A stretch of 64,000 nt of DNA from positions 1 through 64,000 of the forward strand of contig JAGHZQ010000013.1 of assembly GCA_017746715.1 (NCBI GenBank), in the 5' to 3' direction. How positions within the stretch are numbered: the first letter of the stretch is position 1; each line of letters opens with the position of its first letter. Origin of the DNA: Cyanobacteria bacterium SBLK. Lineage in GTDB: Bacteria; Cyanobacteriota; Cyanobacteriia; Cyanobacteriales; Spirulinaceae. Below are positions 5,898 to 14,101 of the stretch, one piece after another. The position numbers were made by a program, and so were the translations under genes. The notes beneath the pieces were generated by a model, which ran no database searches, was not told the DNA's origin, and saw only the letters and a list, made by a program, of their open reading frames with translations.

Positions 5898-8800
5898 ATG
5901 TTATCAACAGATGTCAAAAATGTTTGTGAAACTTCCTCGATTTTACCACAAACACCCGGAAAAACAAGACTCAAAACCAAACATTTAGAAGAACTTCGCA
6001 ACAGCGCGATCGACGATGAAATCGCTTATCTCAACTTCCAAAGTTTAGACGGAGACGCTCCCTATGACCGTCTTTTTCCTTTCCTTCCCGATAAAGATCG
6101 CCGCAACGACGGAAGAGTCAGAGAAGGCATATTAAAGAACTACCGCCACGTAGAAAATGGAGGATGGTGGGTCAAGTCTTTAGACCCCGAAACCGGAGAG
6201 GAAAAAGAATTCGGACAATTCAAACCCGATACACCGAGAACCAACGAAAAAGGCAAACTAATCAAATACGAAACCCCCCCCAAAAGTACCTCCGAAGCCT
6301 TTTTCTTAGAACCCTCCCGCAAAGCATGGGAAGCGATCGCCAAACGCTATAAAAAGAAATGTCCCGACACAGAACCCACAAATCAATTTTGGCAATGGGT
6401 CAAGCGAGAAAAAATCCCCATCATCCTCACCGAAGGAGCGAAAAAAGCCGCCGCACAATTAAGCGCGGGATACGCAGCGATCGCCCTTGTTGGCGTGTGG
6501 AATGGCTGCCGAAAAGTCACGATTCCCGAATACTTCCCCAATGCCCAAAAAGAAGTAAGCGAAAAAAACGGAGAAACCCGATACTTTATCTTTAAACTAA
6601 TCCCCGACTTAGAGAAATTTGCGGGGAGAACCATTTTCATTACCTTCGATCAAGACAGTGACCCCGACACTCTCACAAAAGTTGCAACCGCCATTAAACG
6701 CACAACCAAACTTTTAGAAGAAGCCGAAAGCAAAGTCAAAATCTCACAATGGGATAGCCGCTTGGGTAAAGGAGCAGATGATGTTATTTTTAACCACGGT
6801 GCTAAAATTTTTCACGAATTTCTCGTAAGTGCAAAGTCAATCAAACGAATTAATTTTGAGAAATTTAACGCTAAAAAGAATGCAGAAAATGAGCTAAAAC
6901 TAGAAAAAATTAAGCCTCATATAGGGTTGAAAGAAGTTAAAATACTCCCTTACCATAAAATGAATTATGTTGAAAAAGCATATATGGATTTATTTGCGGG
7001 TGAATACTGGATAACAATCGACGGACAAATGCACCAATGGAACGGGAAATATTACGAACCTGTTGAAGATGTCGCTATAGAACGAGAGATCGTTTATTGG
7101 CTGAAAGGATACGAAGAACCCATTTATATTAAAGGAGAAATCAGCGATCGTGTTTACCGATATACCAAAAGCCACCACGTCACCGAGATATTGAAATGGG
7201 CAAAACAAAGCACCGGAATCGATCCTAAACTTACCAATCCTAAAGGCTTAAACTTAGCCAATGGAATTCTTAAAATTAAATGGGACAAAGAGCAACTCAA
7301 CTATGAATTAATCCCCCACAATCCACAACAATATTATACCTACTGTTCCGATACCATATTTGACCCAGATGCTCCTACAGAAGATTGTGACAAGTTGCTT
7401 TCTGTCCTCGAACCCGACCAACGAGACATCTTTCTAAAACTAGTAGCCGCTAGCGTTGACCTCCAGACATTACGCGGATTTTCTAAGATTGGACGCATCC
7501 CCGCGGCGCTCTGTATCGGGCAGGGAAGTAACGGAAAAGATAGCTTACGAGAAACCGTGCGCCTACTATTTGGAAATCAAGGCATTGGTTCTTACTCCTT
7601 CACCGACTTTAAACAATACGATCGGGGGACAAAGTTCGAGATTGCTTCCTTAATTAATAATGTGAGACTTTCGTGGAGTGCAGAAAATACCAAGTTCTTA
7701 TCGCTCGATAATTTAATATCTTTGCGAAAAGCAATATCGGGCGAAACCATGACCTCTCGCAGTTTGCATAAGGAAGGGAAGCAGTTTGATTGTAATACCG
7801 TCTTTTTCTTCAATGTTAATGAACTGCCGTTAATTCATGGGGATATGACAGCGATTAAAAGTCGCTATACTATTCTCGAATTTAATAAGACAATTAAGAA
7901 AAATGCCAATCCTAACCGAGGGGAAATTGAAGAAGATCCTCGTTTTAAGCACAATAAGAACTTCATCAAAAATAATATTCTCTCAGCCTTCCTCAATCGC
8001 GTTCTCGATGCTCTGTCCCGATTGACCGAGGAAGGAATAGACACCACTGCCACAGAAGCAGCCTTTGAGGAAGCCAGACGAGAAAATAATCACCTCATTA
8101 CCTTCTGTGATGATATGGGTTTGGTTGAGGCAGAAGGCGTGCAAACCCCCATCAAAGACATTTACGATCGCCTCCTGTGGTGGTACGAGCATGAAAATGG
8201 AGTTCTTTCCTTCCTTGGCGAACGGAAGATATGGGAAGAGCAAACACACCCATTAGATAAAAATATCAAGGCTATTAACCAACTCACCCCGAGGCTCGAA
8301 AAATTATTTCCCCGATCGACCCGAGGGCGATCGGCTTCAGTGCGATATATCGAGGGAATTTCCTTCAATCCCGAAAAGGCGCTCATTTGCGTCACGCCCT
8401 TTCATCAGAAAGCTGAAAACCCAGATAATGGAAGCATTACAGTCAATGACTCAGTGAACAATCATTGCGTCAATAGTTTGTCATCTCCCCCATCCAATGC
8501 GTCATCTATACAAATTTCATCGTCATTGGCAAATGACAACAGCAAATCGCCAATGACGATGGATGACTCACTCATGACGCGCTCTGAAACACTTACATCG
8601 CAAAAGTTTCAGGGAAATAATGACACACTGACGCAAGAGTCAGAGGAAACTGAAAAACTCATCATGCAGCTCGAGCAATACATGAACAGTTGCCAATCGA
8701 TCGCGGAATATGACGAGATGGAGCAACTTCCCTTTTTCTCCCCCGAACTGCATCAGCAAGCATGGCAACGCCTCGATCTCTCGAAAAGGTCGCAAATTCA

Positions 8801-9359
8801 AAAATGGTCAAGCGATCGCGATGTCCAAAAAGAACAGATAACAGCCATTGTTGAAATGTTGAAGGATTGCGAAAACGCGGACATCTACAAAGAGGTCGCA
8901 GGTTTGACGAGTTCTATTCGCGATGCGCTCTTAGACGAAGGGGTCTCTTGCCCTGACCTCTTAGAGGAAGCAATCTCTCGATTGTCCCCAGAACAGCAAC
9001 AAGCGATCGATCGCATTCGCAATTCCCCACCTGCCTCGCCAGATTCTCTCGATACTGATGGACATTTCCAAAAAGGCGATCCGGTTGTCGATCTCACCCA
9101 TCCAAAATGGGGGATAGGAACGATAACGGATATCTCCCCAGAAGACATTAAGGTGCAATTTCCCCGTTATGCCCAACTGCCCATGCAATGCCAGCCGGAC
9201 AATTTAGCCAAGGAAGGCGATCGCGTGTCGTGGCATAAAGGCGATCGCGTTGTCTTTGTCGAGATAGCCAGCTTGCAGCAAGGGCAGCCCGTGGAAGTAA
9301 AAGGAGATAGTCTAATTATGCCCATGCCTGTAAATTTGGAGGAATTGCGATGTTATTAA
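5898..9359 (+). CDS. DUF3854 primase-helicase (phage/plasmid replication protein)
   Basis: This 1153-aa protein has a TOPRIM-like DUF3854 region (about residues 170-330: ILTEGAKKAAAQL, FITFDQDSDP). A D5/P4-type SF3-like helicase follows, with Walker A GQGSNGKDS near 541 and a Walker B/sensor stretch VFFFNVNELP near 635. A winged-helix-like C-terminal domain lies at about 733-830 (FCDDMGL ... NIKAINQL ... RYIEGISF). Then come a Ser/Asn/Asp-rich linker, a helical region and an SH3/KOW-like tail near 1058 (KGDPVVDLTHPKWG). Proteins of this type prime and unwind DNA for phage- or plasmid-type replication. Its 733-830 domain is closely matched by the C-terminus of the BRO-N protein at 13104-13979. 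It is the central replication gene of the island. Confidence 0.85.
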   Translation: MLSTDVKNVCETSSILPQTPGKTRLKTKHLEELRNSAIDDEIAYLNFQSLDGDAPYDRLFPFLPDKDRRNDGRVREGILKNYRHVENGGWWVKSLDPETGEEKEFGQFKPDTPRTNEKGKLIKYETPPKSTSEAFFLEPSRKAWEAIAKRYKKKCPDTEPTNQFWQWVKREKIPIILTEGAKKAAAQLSAGYAAIALVGVWNGCRKVTIPEYFPNAQKEVSEKNGETRYFIFKLIPDLEKFAGRTIFITFDQDSDPDTLTKVATAIKRTTKLLEEAESKVKISQWDSRLGKGADDVIFNHGAKIFHEFLVSAKSIKRINFEKFNAKKNAENELKLEKIKPHIGLKEVKILPYHKMNYVEKAYMDLFAGEYWITIDGQMHQWNGKYYEPVEDVAIEREIVYWLKGYEEPIYIKGEISDRVYRYTKSHHVTEILKWAKQSTGIDPKLTNPKGLNLANGILKIKWDKEQLNYELIPHNPQQYYTYCSDTIFDPDAPTEDCDKLLSVLEPDQRDIFLKLVAASVDLQTLRGFSKIGRIPAALCIGQGSNGKDSLRETVRLLFGNQGIGSYSFTDFKQYDRGTKFEIASLINNVRLSWSAENTKFLSLDNLISLRKAISGETMTSRSLHKEGKQFDCNTVFFFNVNELPLIHGDMTAIKSRYTILEFNKTIKKNANPNRGEIEEDPRFKHNKNFIKNNILSAFLNRVLDALSRLTEEGIDTTATEAAFEEARRENNHLITFCDDMGLVEAEGVQTPIKDIYDRLLWWYEHENGVLSFLGERKIWEEQTHPLDKNIKAINQLTPRLEKLFPRSTRGRSASVRYIEGISFNPEKALICVTPFHQKAENPDNGSITVNDSVNNHCVNSLSSPPSNASSIQISSSLANDNSKSPMTMDDSLMTRSETLTSQKFQGNNDTLTQESEETEKLIMQLEQYMNSCQSIAEYDEMEQLPFFSPELHQQAWQRLDLSKRSQIQKWSSDRDVQKEQITAIVEMLKDCENADIYKEVAGLTSSIRDALLDEGVSCPDLLEEAISRLSPEQQQAIDRIRNSPPASPDSLDTDGHFQKGDPVVDLTHPKWGIGTITDISPEDIKVQFPRYAQLPMQCQPDNLAKEGDRVSWHKGDRVVFVEIASLQQGQPVEVKGDSLIMPMPVNLEELRCY

Positions 9360-9781
9360 AAAGACCCGCAGATTATCCTTATTCCGACATGAGACCAATT
9401 TTTGAGTTAAACAAAATAATTAAATCTCATCAGCAACAAGTTAAGGATTTAGGCGCGACTCAAATCAAGGAACTTATAGAAAGTGAAATTCCCAGCGATC
9501 GCCTTCTCTCTTTGCCCTGTTACGCCTTGTGGTTTAGCGGAGATGTAGAACTACAAAAATGTAACTGTTATATGGTTGTAGGGCGTTTACGGTTTTGGAT
9601 TCACCTGCACGAAAATTTAAGCATTAGTAGTCCTTATATTGTGTGGTGGATTCGATATCGTCACCCCAACGATCCAATCAATAATTATCAGTCAGAATTT
9701 GCCGCACGTCGATATCTTCTTGATACAATCTTGCAAATTTTTGAGCATTATAAGCCTAACGAACTAATCTCTATCCATTAA
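9350..9781 (+). CDS. Hypothetical protein coupled to the primase gene
   Basis: This 143-aa protein starts inside the last codons of the primase-helicase gene (about 10-bp overlap), so translation is probably coupled. GGAGG lies about 8 nt before its ATG. It is a mixed alpha/beta soluble protein. Its conserved-looking features are CNCYMVVGRLRFWIHL and PYIVWWIRYRHP, rich in Trp/Tyr and suggesting a beta-sheet core, followed by an amphipathic C-terminal helix (LLDTILQIFEHYK). I recognise no family. The overlap argues for a role in the same replication module. Confidence 0.65.
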   Translation: MLLKRPADYPYSDMRPIFELNKIIKSHQQQVKDLGATQIKELIESEIPSDRLLSLPCYALWFSGDVELQKCNCYMVVGRLRFWIHLHENLSISSPYIVWWIRYRHPNDPINNYQSEFAARRYLLDTILQIFEHYKPNELISIH

Positions 9782-9783
9782 AA

Positions 9784-9999
9784 ATGGGACATTTTACCTG
9801 TGAACAAAATTTAGCCTTCGATCGCCGCATTAAATTGCGCGATCGTCAGAAAGTGCTGGTTATCCAATTGCAAAAGGCATTTGAGGATTATATGCGTGCT
9901 CCCGATCGCCAGAAAGCAAAAAAGCTCGAGCGACTAATGGAAATTAACGATAATGTTAATTTTCTAATTATTTTCAATACAAAAATTCTTTCAGGTTAA
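9784..9999 (+). CDS. Small helical hypothetical protein
   Basis: This 71-aa protein starts 2 bp after the preceding stop codon. It is mostly one charged helix (KLRDRQKVLVIQLQKAFEDY, then RQKAKKLERLMEIND) with a short hydrophobic end, consistent with a coiled-coil partner protein. Its stop codon touches the stop of the convergent minus-strand gene, so the two transcription units meet here. No known family is recognised. Confidence 0.55.
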   Translation: MGHFTCEQNLAFDRRIKLRDRQKVLVIQLQKAFEDYMRAPDRQKAKKLERLMEINDNVNFLIIFNTKILSG

Positions 10000-10520
10000 T
10001 TATCGCGTTCCACTCGCTCTAATAAAATTTCGCGAATGGATTTTTCGGTATTGAGCAAATCCATAATCGGGGAAGTCTTCAAAAACTGCCGCATCTCTTC
10101 TGAGTTTGTATTTAATAGTGTTTTGTTAAAAAATTTCAAAGATTCGATTACTCCTTGCTGTTGCTTAATAATCAATTTATAATTATTAAGCTCATTAAAA
10201 AACTTTCTGTTTTCAGCGACTAACCTTTTATTTTCTTTTTCTTTTTCCTCACTTGAGGCTTGAAACTCTTCAAGTAAAGAATTATATCCATTAACAATCT
10301 GTCCTTGTCCTTTTTCAATACTTTCTAGTCGTTTTCCTTCTTGCTTCCGCCACCATATCCAGCAAGTTCCCACGCCCGCACCAAATACCCCCAGCACTTC
10401 AATCCATTGCAAAATAGTACCTGGGTTTATCATTTGTAGTAAATAAATTTCCGAAGCACCAAATAATAATAAGACTGAAATGTCTAAGTTTTTTAATATT
10501 TTGCTAAACATTTTAAACAA
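9996..10520 (-). CDS. Membrane-anchored coiled-coil protein (unknown)
   Basis: This 174-aa protein has two hydrophobic segments near the N-terminus (about residues 13-32 and 39-58, ending in WIWW). A long charged coiled coil follows (about 60-130, EEKEKENKRLVAENRKFF), then a helical tail. This is the layout of a membrane-tethered rod, as in spanin-like, phage structural or cell-envelope proteins. It is the last gene of a four-gene minus-strand unit and overlaps the previous gene by 8 bp. Its layout (membrane helices plus coiled coil) is the mirror image of the plus-strand gene at 14971. The function is unknown. Confidence 0.65.
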   Translation of the reverse strand: MFKMFSKILKNLDISVLLLFGASEIYLLQMINPGTILQWIEVLGVFGAGVGTCWIWWRKQEGKRLESIEKGQGQIVNGYNSLLEEFQASSEEKEKENKRLVAENRKFFNELNNYKLIIKQQQGVIESLKFFNKTLLNTNSEEMRQFLKTSPIMDLLNTEKSIREILLERVERDN

Positions 10521-10923
10521 TTAATTCTTCTACTAAAATCGAAAAATTAGGATTGACCGCATCGCGAGGAATCACCTTTAATTCCACCCACTTTTCCATC
10601 TTCTGAATTTGCCAAGGCAGGGCAGGGGATAAGAAAAACCCCGGATTTATCGAGATGAGCGTGGATTGGGGGGGCATATCCGGATAATAGCGCTCCGATC
10701 GCTCCCAAACCTGCCCCCCTTGCCAATTGGGTTCTTGATACCGTAGAGCCACGTAGATAAAGCATCGCAGTTGTTTGGGGGTCACAATGCCACTCACGGT
10801 AAAGCGCAAGGTCGTCCCAATTGTCGGGTAAGAAGCCTTGCGCCATTCCCCTTTCTTGACTTTGACTACACCCAATTGATACCAATTGCCCCAATCATCG
10901 GTTCGAACGTCAGGTGATGGCAT
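10513..10923 (-). CDS. Hypothetical beta-rich protein of the minus-strand cluster
   Basis: This 136-aa protein is rich in aromatic residues and beta strands (NWYQLGVVKVKKGEWRK, LRCFIYVALRYQEPNW, GFFLSPALPW) and has no signal peptide. The pattern suggests a compact beta-sandwich, as in many virion or adhesin accessory proteins, but no family is recognised. Its ATG lies inside the end of the upstream gene (14-bp overlap), and its own end overlaps the downstream membrane protein by 8 bp. Tight translational coupling across the unit implies that these proteins act together. Confidence 0.6.
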   Translation of the reverse strand: MPSPDVRTDDWGNWYQLGVVKVKKGEWRKASYPTIGTTLRFTVSGIVTPKQLRCFIYVALRYQEPNWQGGQVWERSERYYPDMPPQSTLISINPGFFLSPALPWQIQKMEKWVELKVIPRDAVNPNFSILVEELIV

Positions 10924-11137
10924 CTTCTTCTAATTCCCGCGATCGCGCGTCCCACTCCCCACCGCACAAATATTCCCGCGTTTCCGCCACATTCGCCTCT
11001 CGCCCGACACTTTCCCCCGGTGCAAAGAGCAGAGCAGTGGGCAGATATTCGCTCCGAGGGACATTAGGCTGAGGCGGGCGATTGAGTGCCAAAGTTTGGT
11101 AGAAAAATGGATAGTTGTCTGGCGTTAAAATTCGCAT
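10910..11137 (-). CDS. Small hypothetical protein of the minus-strand cluster
   Basis: This 75-aa protein begins MRILTPDNYPFFYQTLALNR and continues with a Pro-rich loop and an acidic end (SRELEEDAIT). It is soluble, with no recognised domain. Its start codon overlaps the stop codon of the 223-aa gene by one base, and its end overlaps the next gene by 14 bp. The position between two overlapping neighbours, rather than any motif, is the evidence that it is a real gene. Confidence 0.55.
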   Translation of the reverse strand: MRILTPDNYPFFYQTLALNRPPQPNVPRSEYLPTALLFAPGESVGREANVAETREYLCGGEWDARSRELEEDAIT

Positions 11138-11808
11138 TACGACACCAAAGTAATAAAATCGATAAGCTCGGTTAGATTTGCACCTTTCATATTCTTTTGA
11201 TTCCAGTCATTTTCGACGGCACTAGCGAGGGAGGAGGGGTCTCCAAAAGTCGAAAAGGTGTCGTCATCAGGATCGGCTGGATCGTTAATATTTCGTTGCA
11301 TTTTTGGAGGCTTCGGAAAAGTGGCACCGAACACCAATAAGTCATTGCTGGTGGCATCTTTTACCCCGATTTGAGTAACATCAACCGTGACCCCTTGTGC
11401 GAGTTTTGCAAATTGCCAAGCATAGTTAATACCATTAATCGTGACGTATACCGTTTTCGATCGCGTTGTTTCCGAAGGTTTGCGCGGGGATTTTCCTGTC
11501 CTAATTTTCCATCCGTCAGCTCTTGCCGCCGCAAGGATGGTTGCGCTATTGCCGCAAAATGTCGATTCGTAACCCGGAGGGTTTGTGTCGTGTTTCTTTG
11601 TCGCTCGAGGAGGCTTTGGAGAATTGGCTCCCCACACCATTCCCAGTAAGTCAGCCTCGCTTAGTGCCGTGACATCTATTAGGTTGATTCCCAGAGTTGA
11701 GAAGGCGGTATCGCGTTCTAGGCGACAGGGAAATCCATATTTGATTAAATCCGTTTTGGCCCGGTAGGGCACCCAAACGGGATCGGATTTGCTGTAATTT
11801 CTTGGCAT
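11137..11808 (-). CDS. Two-repeat hypothetical protein heading the minus-strand cluster
   Basis: This 223-aa protein contains an internal duplication. A ~55-residue unit around DLLGMVWGANSPKPP ... STFCGNSATILAAARADGW recurs as DLLVFGATFPKPP ... STFGDPSSLASAVENDW. Between them lies a short beta region (VYVTINGINYAW). The duplicated (F/W)GAxxPKPP motif is distinctive, but I cannot place it in a family. It is the first gene of the four-gene overlapping minus-strand unit, so its promoter should lie in 11809-11925, shared divergently with the 89-aa plus-strand gene. Confidence 0.65.
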   Translation of the reverse strand: MPRNYSKSDPVWVPYRAKTDLIKYGFPCRLERDTAFSTLGINLIDVTALSEADLLGMVWGANSPKPPRATKKHDTNPPGYESTFCGNSATILAAARADGWKIRTGKSPRKPSETTRSKTVYVTINGINYAWQFAKLAQGVTVDVTQIGVKDATSNDLLVFGATFPKPPKMQRNINDPADPDDDTFSTFGDPSSLASAVENDWNQKNMKGANLTELIDFITLVS

Positions 11809-11925
11809 TGTTGATTTGGGTTAATTCTTCTGCTCTCTGACTGTAGCGATTTGACCACGACATTGCACCTTAACCCCCTTAGAGGAAACTTTAAGTACAT
11901 GGAACGTCAGCGCTAATATATAGCC

Positions 11926-12195
11926 ATGAATTTACTTTGCTATCACAAGCTGGGAACGCACTCCCGTCGCGCTCTGACTCGTCTCTATCGCCCCCGATAC
12001 GCCAAAAAACGGACGAGGCTCGGGAATTCCCGGTATTACTTATACGTTCCCCGAGGGGATTTGCTGGAGCGGTTGGCGAAAGAGTTAAACATGACGAAGC
12101 CTCAAGTCCTCGACCAACTCAAAAAAGAGCGGGTTCACTTGCTCCAGCAAGATTATCCGAGCGATGAGCATTGGAAACCTTGGGACGTTTGCTGA
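11926..12195 (+). CDS. Small basic protein, possible DNA-binding
   Basis: This 89-aa protein is basic at the N-terminus (SRRALTRLYRPRYAKKRTR). Its second half, YYLYVPRGDLLERLAKEL then MTKPQVLDQLKKER, reads as a strand plus two helices of helix-turn-helix or ribbon-helix type. The overlapping ORF at 11937 in another frame is Ser/Pro/Arg-rich and is rejected. CAGCGCTAATATATAG lies just upstream and resembles a half of the TAGCGCTA operator seen at the XRE gene. It is divergent from the minus-strand cluster and is therefore a candidate local regulator. Confidence 0.6.
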   Translation: MNLLCYHKLGTHSRRALTRLYRPRYAKKRTRLGNSRYYLYVPRGDLLERLAKELNMTKPQVLDQLKKERVHLLQQDYPSDEHWKPWDVC

Positions 12196-12251
12196 GGGCG
12201 ATCGCTCTATCAAAGTGTCAAATCTACACTACTGTTCCGACTCTGAAATCC

Positions 12252-12280
12252 TCCGCTCGCGACTTCGTTGAGCGAGCGGA
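12252..12280. terminator. GC-rich hairpin between convergent genes
   Basis: TCCGCTCGC (12252-12260) pairs perfectly with GCGAGCGGA (12272-12280). It lies between the stop codons of the convergent genes ending at 12195 and 12298, a typical place for a two-way terminator, although it lacks strong T-tracts. Confidence 0.55.
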
Positions 12281-12297
12281 TTCCACCGGGAATAGAC

Positions 12298-12600
12298 TCA
12301 ACTATCCTCAATGCTCTCTTTAGATACGACTTTAGAAAAATCGTGGACAGACGTTCTCAAGAAAGATTCTTTCAGGTAATCTAAAGACTCAAACTCAAGA
12401 ACTTCTATCAACTGCTGCAAGAGCTCGTAACCCCCAGACGAAGGGGACAGATGAGCATAGAGCGTGGACAAGAAATCCTTGACAGAGACTCCATTCTCAA
12501 TCATTCCCCACAGACAGAGAGAAGCCATCTCGTTTCGTAACTTCTCCATTTGACCAAGTTTTTGCTCTAAAGCATCGTCAAAATGAACTTTTTTTGTCAT
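12298..12600 (-). CDS. Hypothetical protein divergent from the XRE regulator
   Basis: This 100-aa, largely helical, acidic protein (FDDALEQKLGQMEKLRNEMA, LQQLIEVLEFESLDYLKESF) has AGGAG about 12 nt before its ATG. It is transcribed away from the XRE repressor gene across the ~185-bp region holding the TAGCGCTA palindromes, so it is probably under that repressor. No family is recognised. An antitoxin, anti-repressor or excision-control role would suit the position but is inference. Confidence 0.6.
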   Translation of the reverse strand: MTKKVHFDDALEQKLGQMEKLRNEMASLCLWGMIENGVSVKDFLSTLYAHLSPSSGGYELLQQLIEVLEFESLDYLKESFLRTSVHDFSKVVSKESIEDS

Positions 12601-12708
12601 GATAAATTAGCTCTCCTAGTAGGTTAGTACGCGGGGAGAAGTGGGCGGGGTAAGTGTTCCAGCACTTCCTCGCCTGCGCTTCTTTTTGGGTTTTTGCTGT
12701 GTGATTAT

Positions 12709-12767
12709 ACTAGCGCTAAATTTTAAGCGATGTCAATTATCTAACGTTAAGAAACTAGCGCTATAAT
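12709..12767. promoter_or_regulatory. Palindromic operator cluster and -10 box at XRE gene
   Basis: Three 8-bp palindromes lie in the divergent promoter region: TAGCGCTA at 12711-12718, TAACGTTA at 12742-12749 and TAGCGCTA at 12756-12763. The last overlaps a perfect -10 box (TATAAT, 12762-12767) about 18 bp before the XRE start codon. Two identical full sites plus one related site fit autorepression by the XRE protein and control of the divergent gene. Confidence 0.65.
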
Positions 12768-12785
12768 AATGCTATTAATGAACGC

Positions 12786-13028
12786 ATGGGAGAAATCTAT
12801 TTGTCTAAAGTTGCAGAACTGCGAAAGCAGAAACAGTTAACTCAACGTCAATTAGCTGATTTAGTTGGTGTTGACCCCTCCACTATTCGCAATTGGGAGC
12901 GAGACAGGGGAGGGATAGAGAATTTTGTCAAAGTGGCGAAACTATGCCAAGTGCTAGAGTGCAACCCTTCCGAATTGTACGAAGCCGAAAAAGTGGATTT
13001 GGAAATTAAGGAGACAGACGAGGAGTAA
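12786..13028 (+). CDS. XRE-family helix-turn-helix transcriptional regulator
   Basis: This 80-aa protein contains a Cro/CI-type HTH over about residues 8-65. KVAELRKQKQLTQRQLADLV is followed by GVDPSTIRNWERDRGG (recognition helix) and a third helix region VAKLCQVLECNPSELYE. Its acidic tail is short, so it is a stand-alone DNA-binding domain like small phage and plasmid repressors. The promoter carries palindromic sites overlapping the -10 box, pointing to autoregulation. It sits between the replication gene and the BRO gene, and probably acts as the island's control switch. Confidence 0.85.
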   Translation: MGEIYLSKVAELRKQKQLTQRQLADLVGVDPSTIRNWERDRGGIENFVKVAKLCQVLECNPSELYEAEKVDLEIKETDEE

Positions 13029-13048
13029 CGCGATCGCCAAGCAGAAGA

Positions 13049-13067
13049 CCCTGATTTGAAATCAGGG
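13049..13067. repeat. 9-bp perfect palindrome between XRE and BRO genes
   Basis: CCCTGATTT and AAATCAGGG face each other across one base. There is no T-tract after it, so an operator or a translation-control hairpin upstream of the BRO gene is as likely as a terminator. Confidence 0.55.
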
Positions 13068-13103
13068 TATTTGACAAAACCAAAAATTTATGAGGAATTA
13101 CTG

Positions 13104-13979
13104 ATGAACAATTTATCTGTTTTCAACTTTGAGTCTCACGAGCTTCGTGTGTTGGGAGATGCTGAAAATCCCTTGTTTGTCCTAAAAGATATTTGCAAGT
13201 GCTTGGAGTTAGAAAATGCTGGTCAAGTTGCTTCTCGCCTTGACGAAGACGAATACAAAGTTACTATCATTTCAAGTGATAGTACACAGGAACTTGATAA
13301 AGGTCGTGAAATGATAGTCGTTACAGAACCCGGATTGTATTCGGTCATCCTTGGTTGCCGCAAACCACAGGCTAAACCGTTCAAACGATGGGTGACACAT
13401 GAGGTTTTACCCTCCATCCGCAAAACTGGAAGCTATTCTCGTCATCCCGAAGAAAATCAAGCAACAACCCAAGACCGAGTAAAAACCATTGATGACTTAG
13501 CCAAAGTCGTCAAAATTCTCAAAGAAGCTCAAAAACTCGATCCGACTCGAAAGAAGATGCTCGAGGCGGAAGCATTTTCTATGCTCCATCTCTCTCCTGA
13601 AGACCAAGCGGCTTTACAAGCGGAGGAAGCCCCAGAGCCGATAGAACCCGAAAGGCATCTCACTATCTTTTGCGTTGATGTGGGATTAAAAGAACATCGT
13701 GGCGGACAAGTTGCCATTGGAGAGATTTGGGAGCGTTTAAAGCAATGGTATGTAGAGAAAGGGTTGCTAAAAATTGAAATGGACAAAAACGAGAAGGAAA
13801 AACTCGTTTGGTTGGGAAAAGCCTCTGCTTACGAAGAAAACGTTAAAGCCATTAACCAGTTATCGGCTCGACTCTTAAAAATTTTCCCCAATGCCAAAAA
13901 GAAGCGTAAGAAAAATGGAAATTATTTAGAGGGCATTGTTTTTGAACACGAGAAAGTCCTCTATTTGCCCATTGAATAA
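13104..13979 (+). CDS. BRO-N domain phage antirepressor-like protein with primase-type C-terminus
   Basis: I place the start at the ATG at 13104, which has GAGGAA 8 nt upstream; the TTG at 13056 would add only palindrome-coded residues. The 291-aa protein has an N-terminal BRO-N domain (about residues 1-115: VLGDAENPLFVLKDICKCLE, TEPGLYSVILGCRKPQAKPF, RWVTHEVLPSIRKTGSY) and a helical linker. Its ~100-residue C-terminal domain (FCVDVGL ... WERLKQWY ... NVKAINQLSARLLKIFPN ... YLEGIVFEHEKVL) matches the C-terminal domain of the primase-helicase at 5898-9359. BRO-N proteins bind DNA and often act as antirepressors. The shared domain suggests that both proteins recognise the same DNA or partner. 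Confidence 0.85.
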   Translation: MNNLSVFNFESHELRVLGDAENPLFVLKDICKCLELENAGQVASRLDEDEYKVTIISSDSTQELDKGREMIVVTEPGLYSVILGCRKPQAKPFKRWVTHEVLPSIRKTGSYSRHPEENQATTQDRVKTIDDLAKVVKILKEAQKLDPTRKKMLEAEAFSMLHLSPEDQAALQAEEAPEPIEPERHLTIFCVDVGLKEHRGGQVAIGEIWERLKQWYVEKGLLKIEMDKNEKEKLVWLGKASAYEENVKAINQLSARLLKIFPNAKKKRKKNGNYLEGIVFEHEKVLYLPIE

Positions 13980-14101
13980 TGATAGAACGTGTCCGATTTT
14001 TTGCGTTTAACAACCTTCAAAACCTTACAAGGCAAAGGTTATACGGATACGATTTTTTCCAAATGCGATCGCTAAAATAAAAGCACTTTCAAAATAAAAC
14101 A

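Noticed and set aside
11937..12167. ORF overlapping the 89-aa gene in another frame
   Set aside because: Ser/Pro/Arg-rich composition without secondary-structure sense. The 11926 frame has a regular fold pattern and better start context.
13071..13076. TTGACA as a -35 box for the BRO gene
   Set aside because: No -10 box is found at normal spacing before the ribosome-binding site; probably chance.
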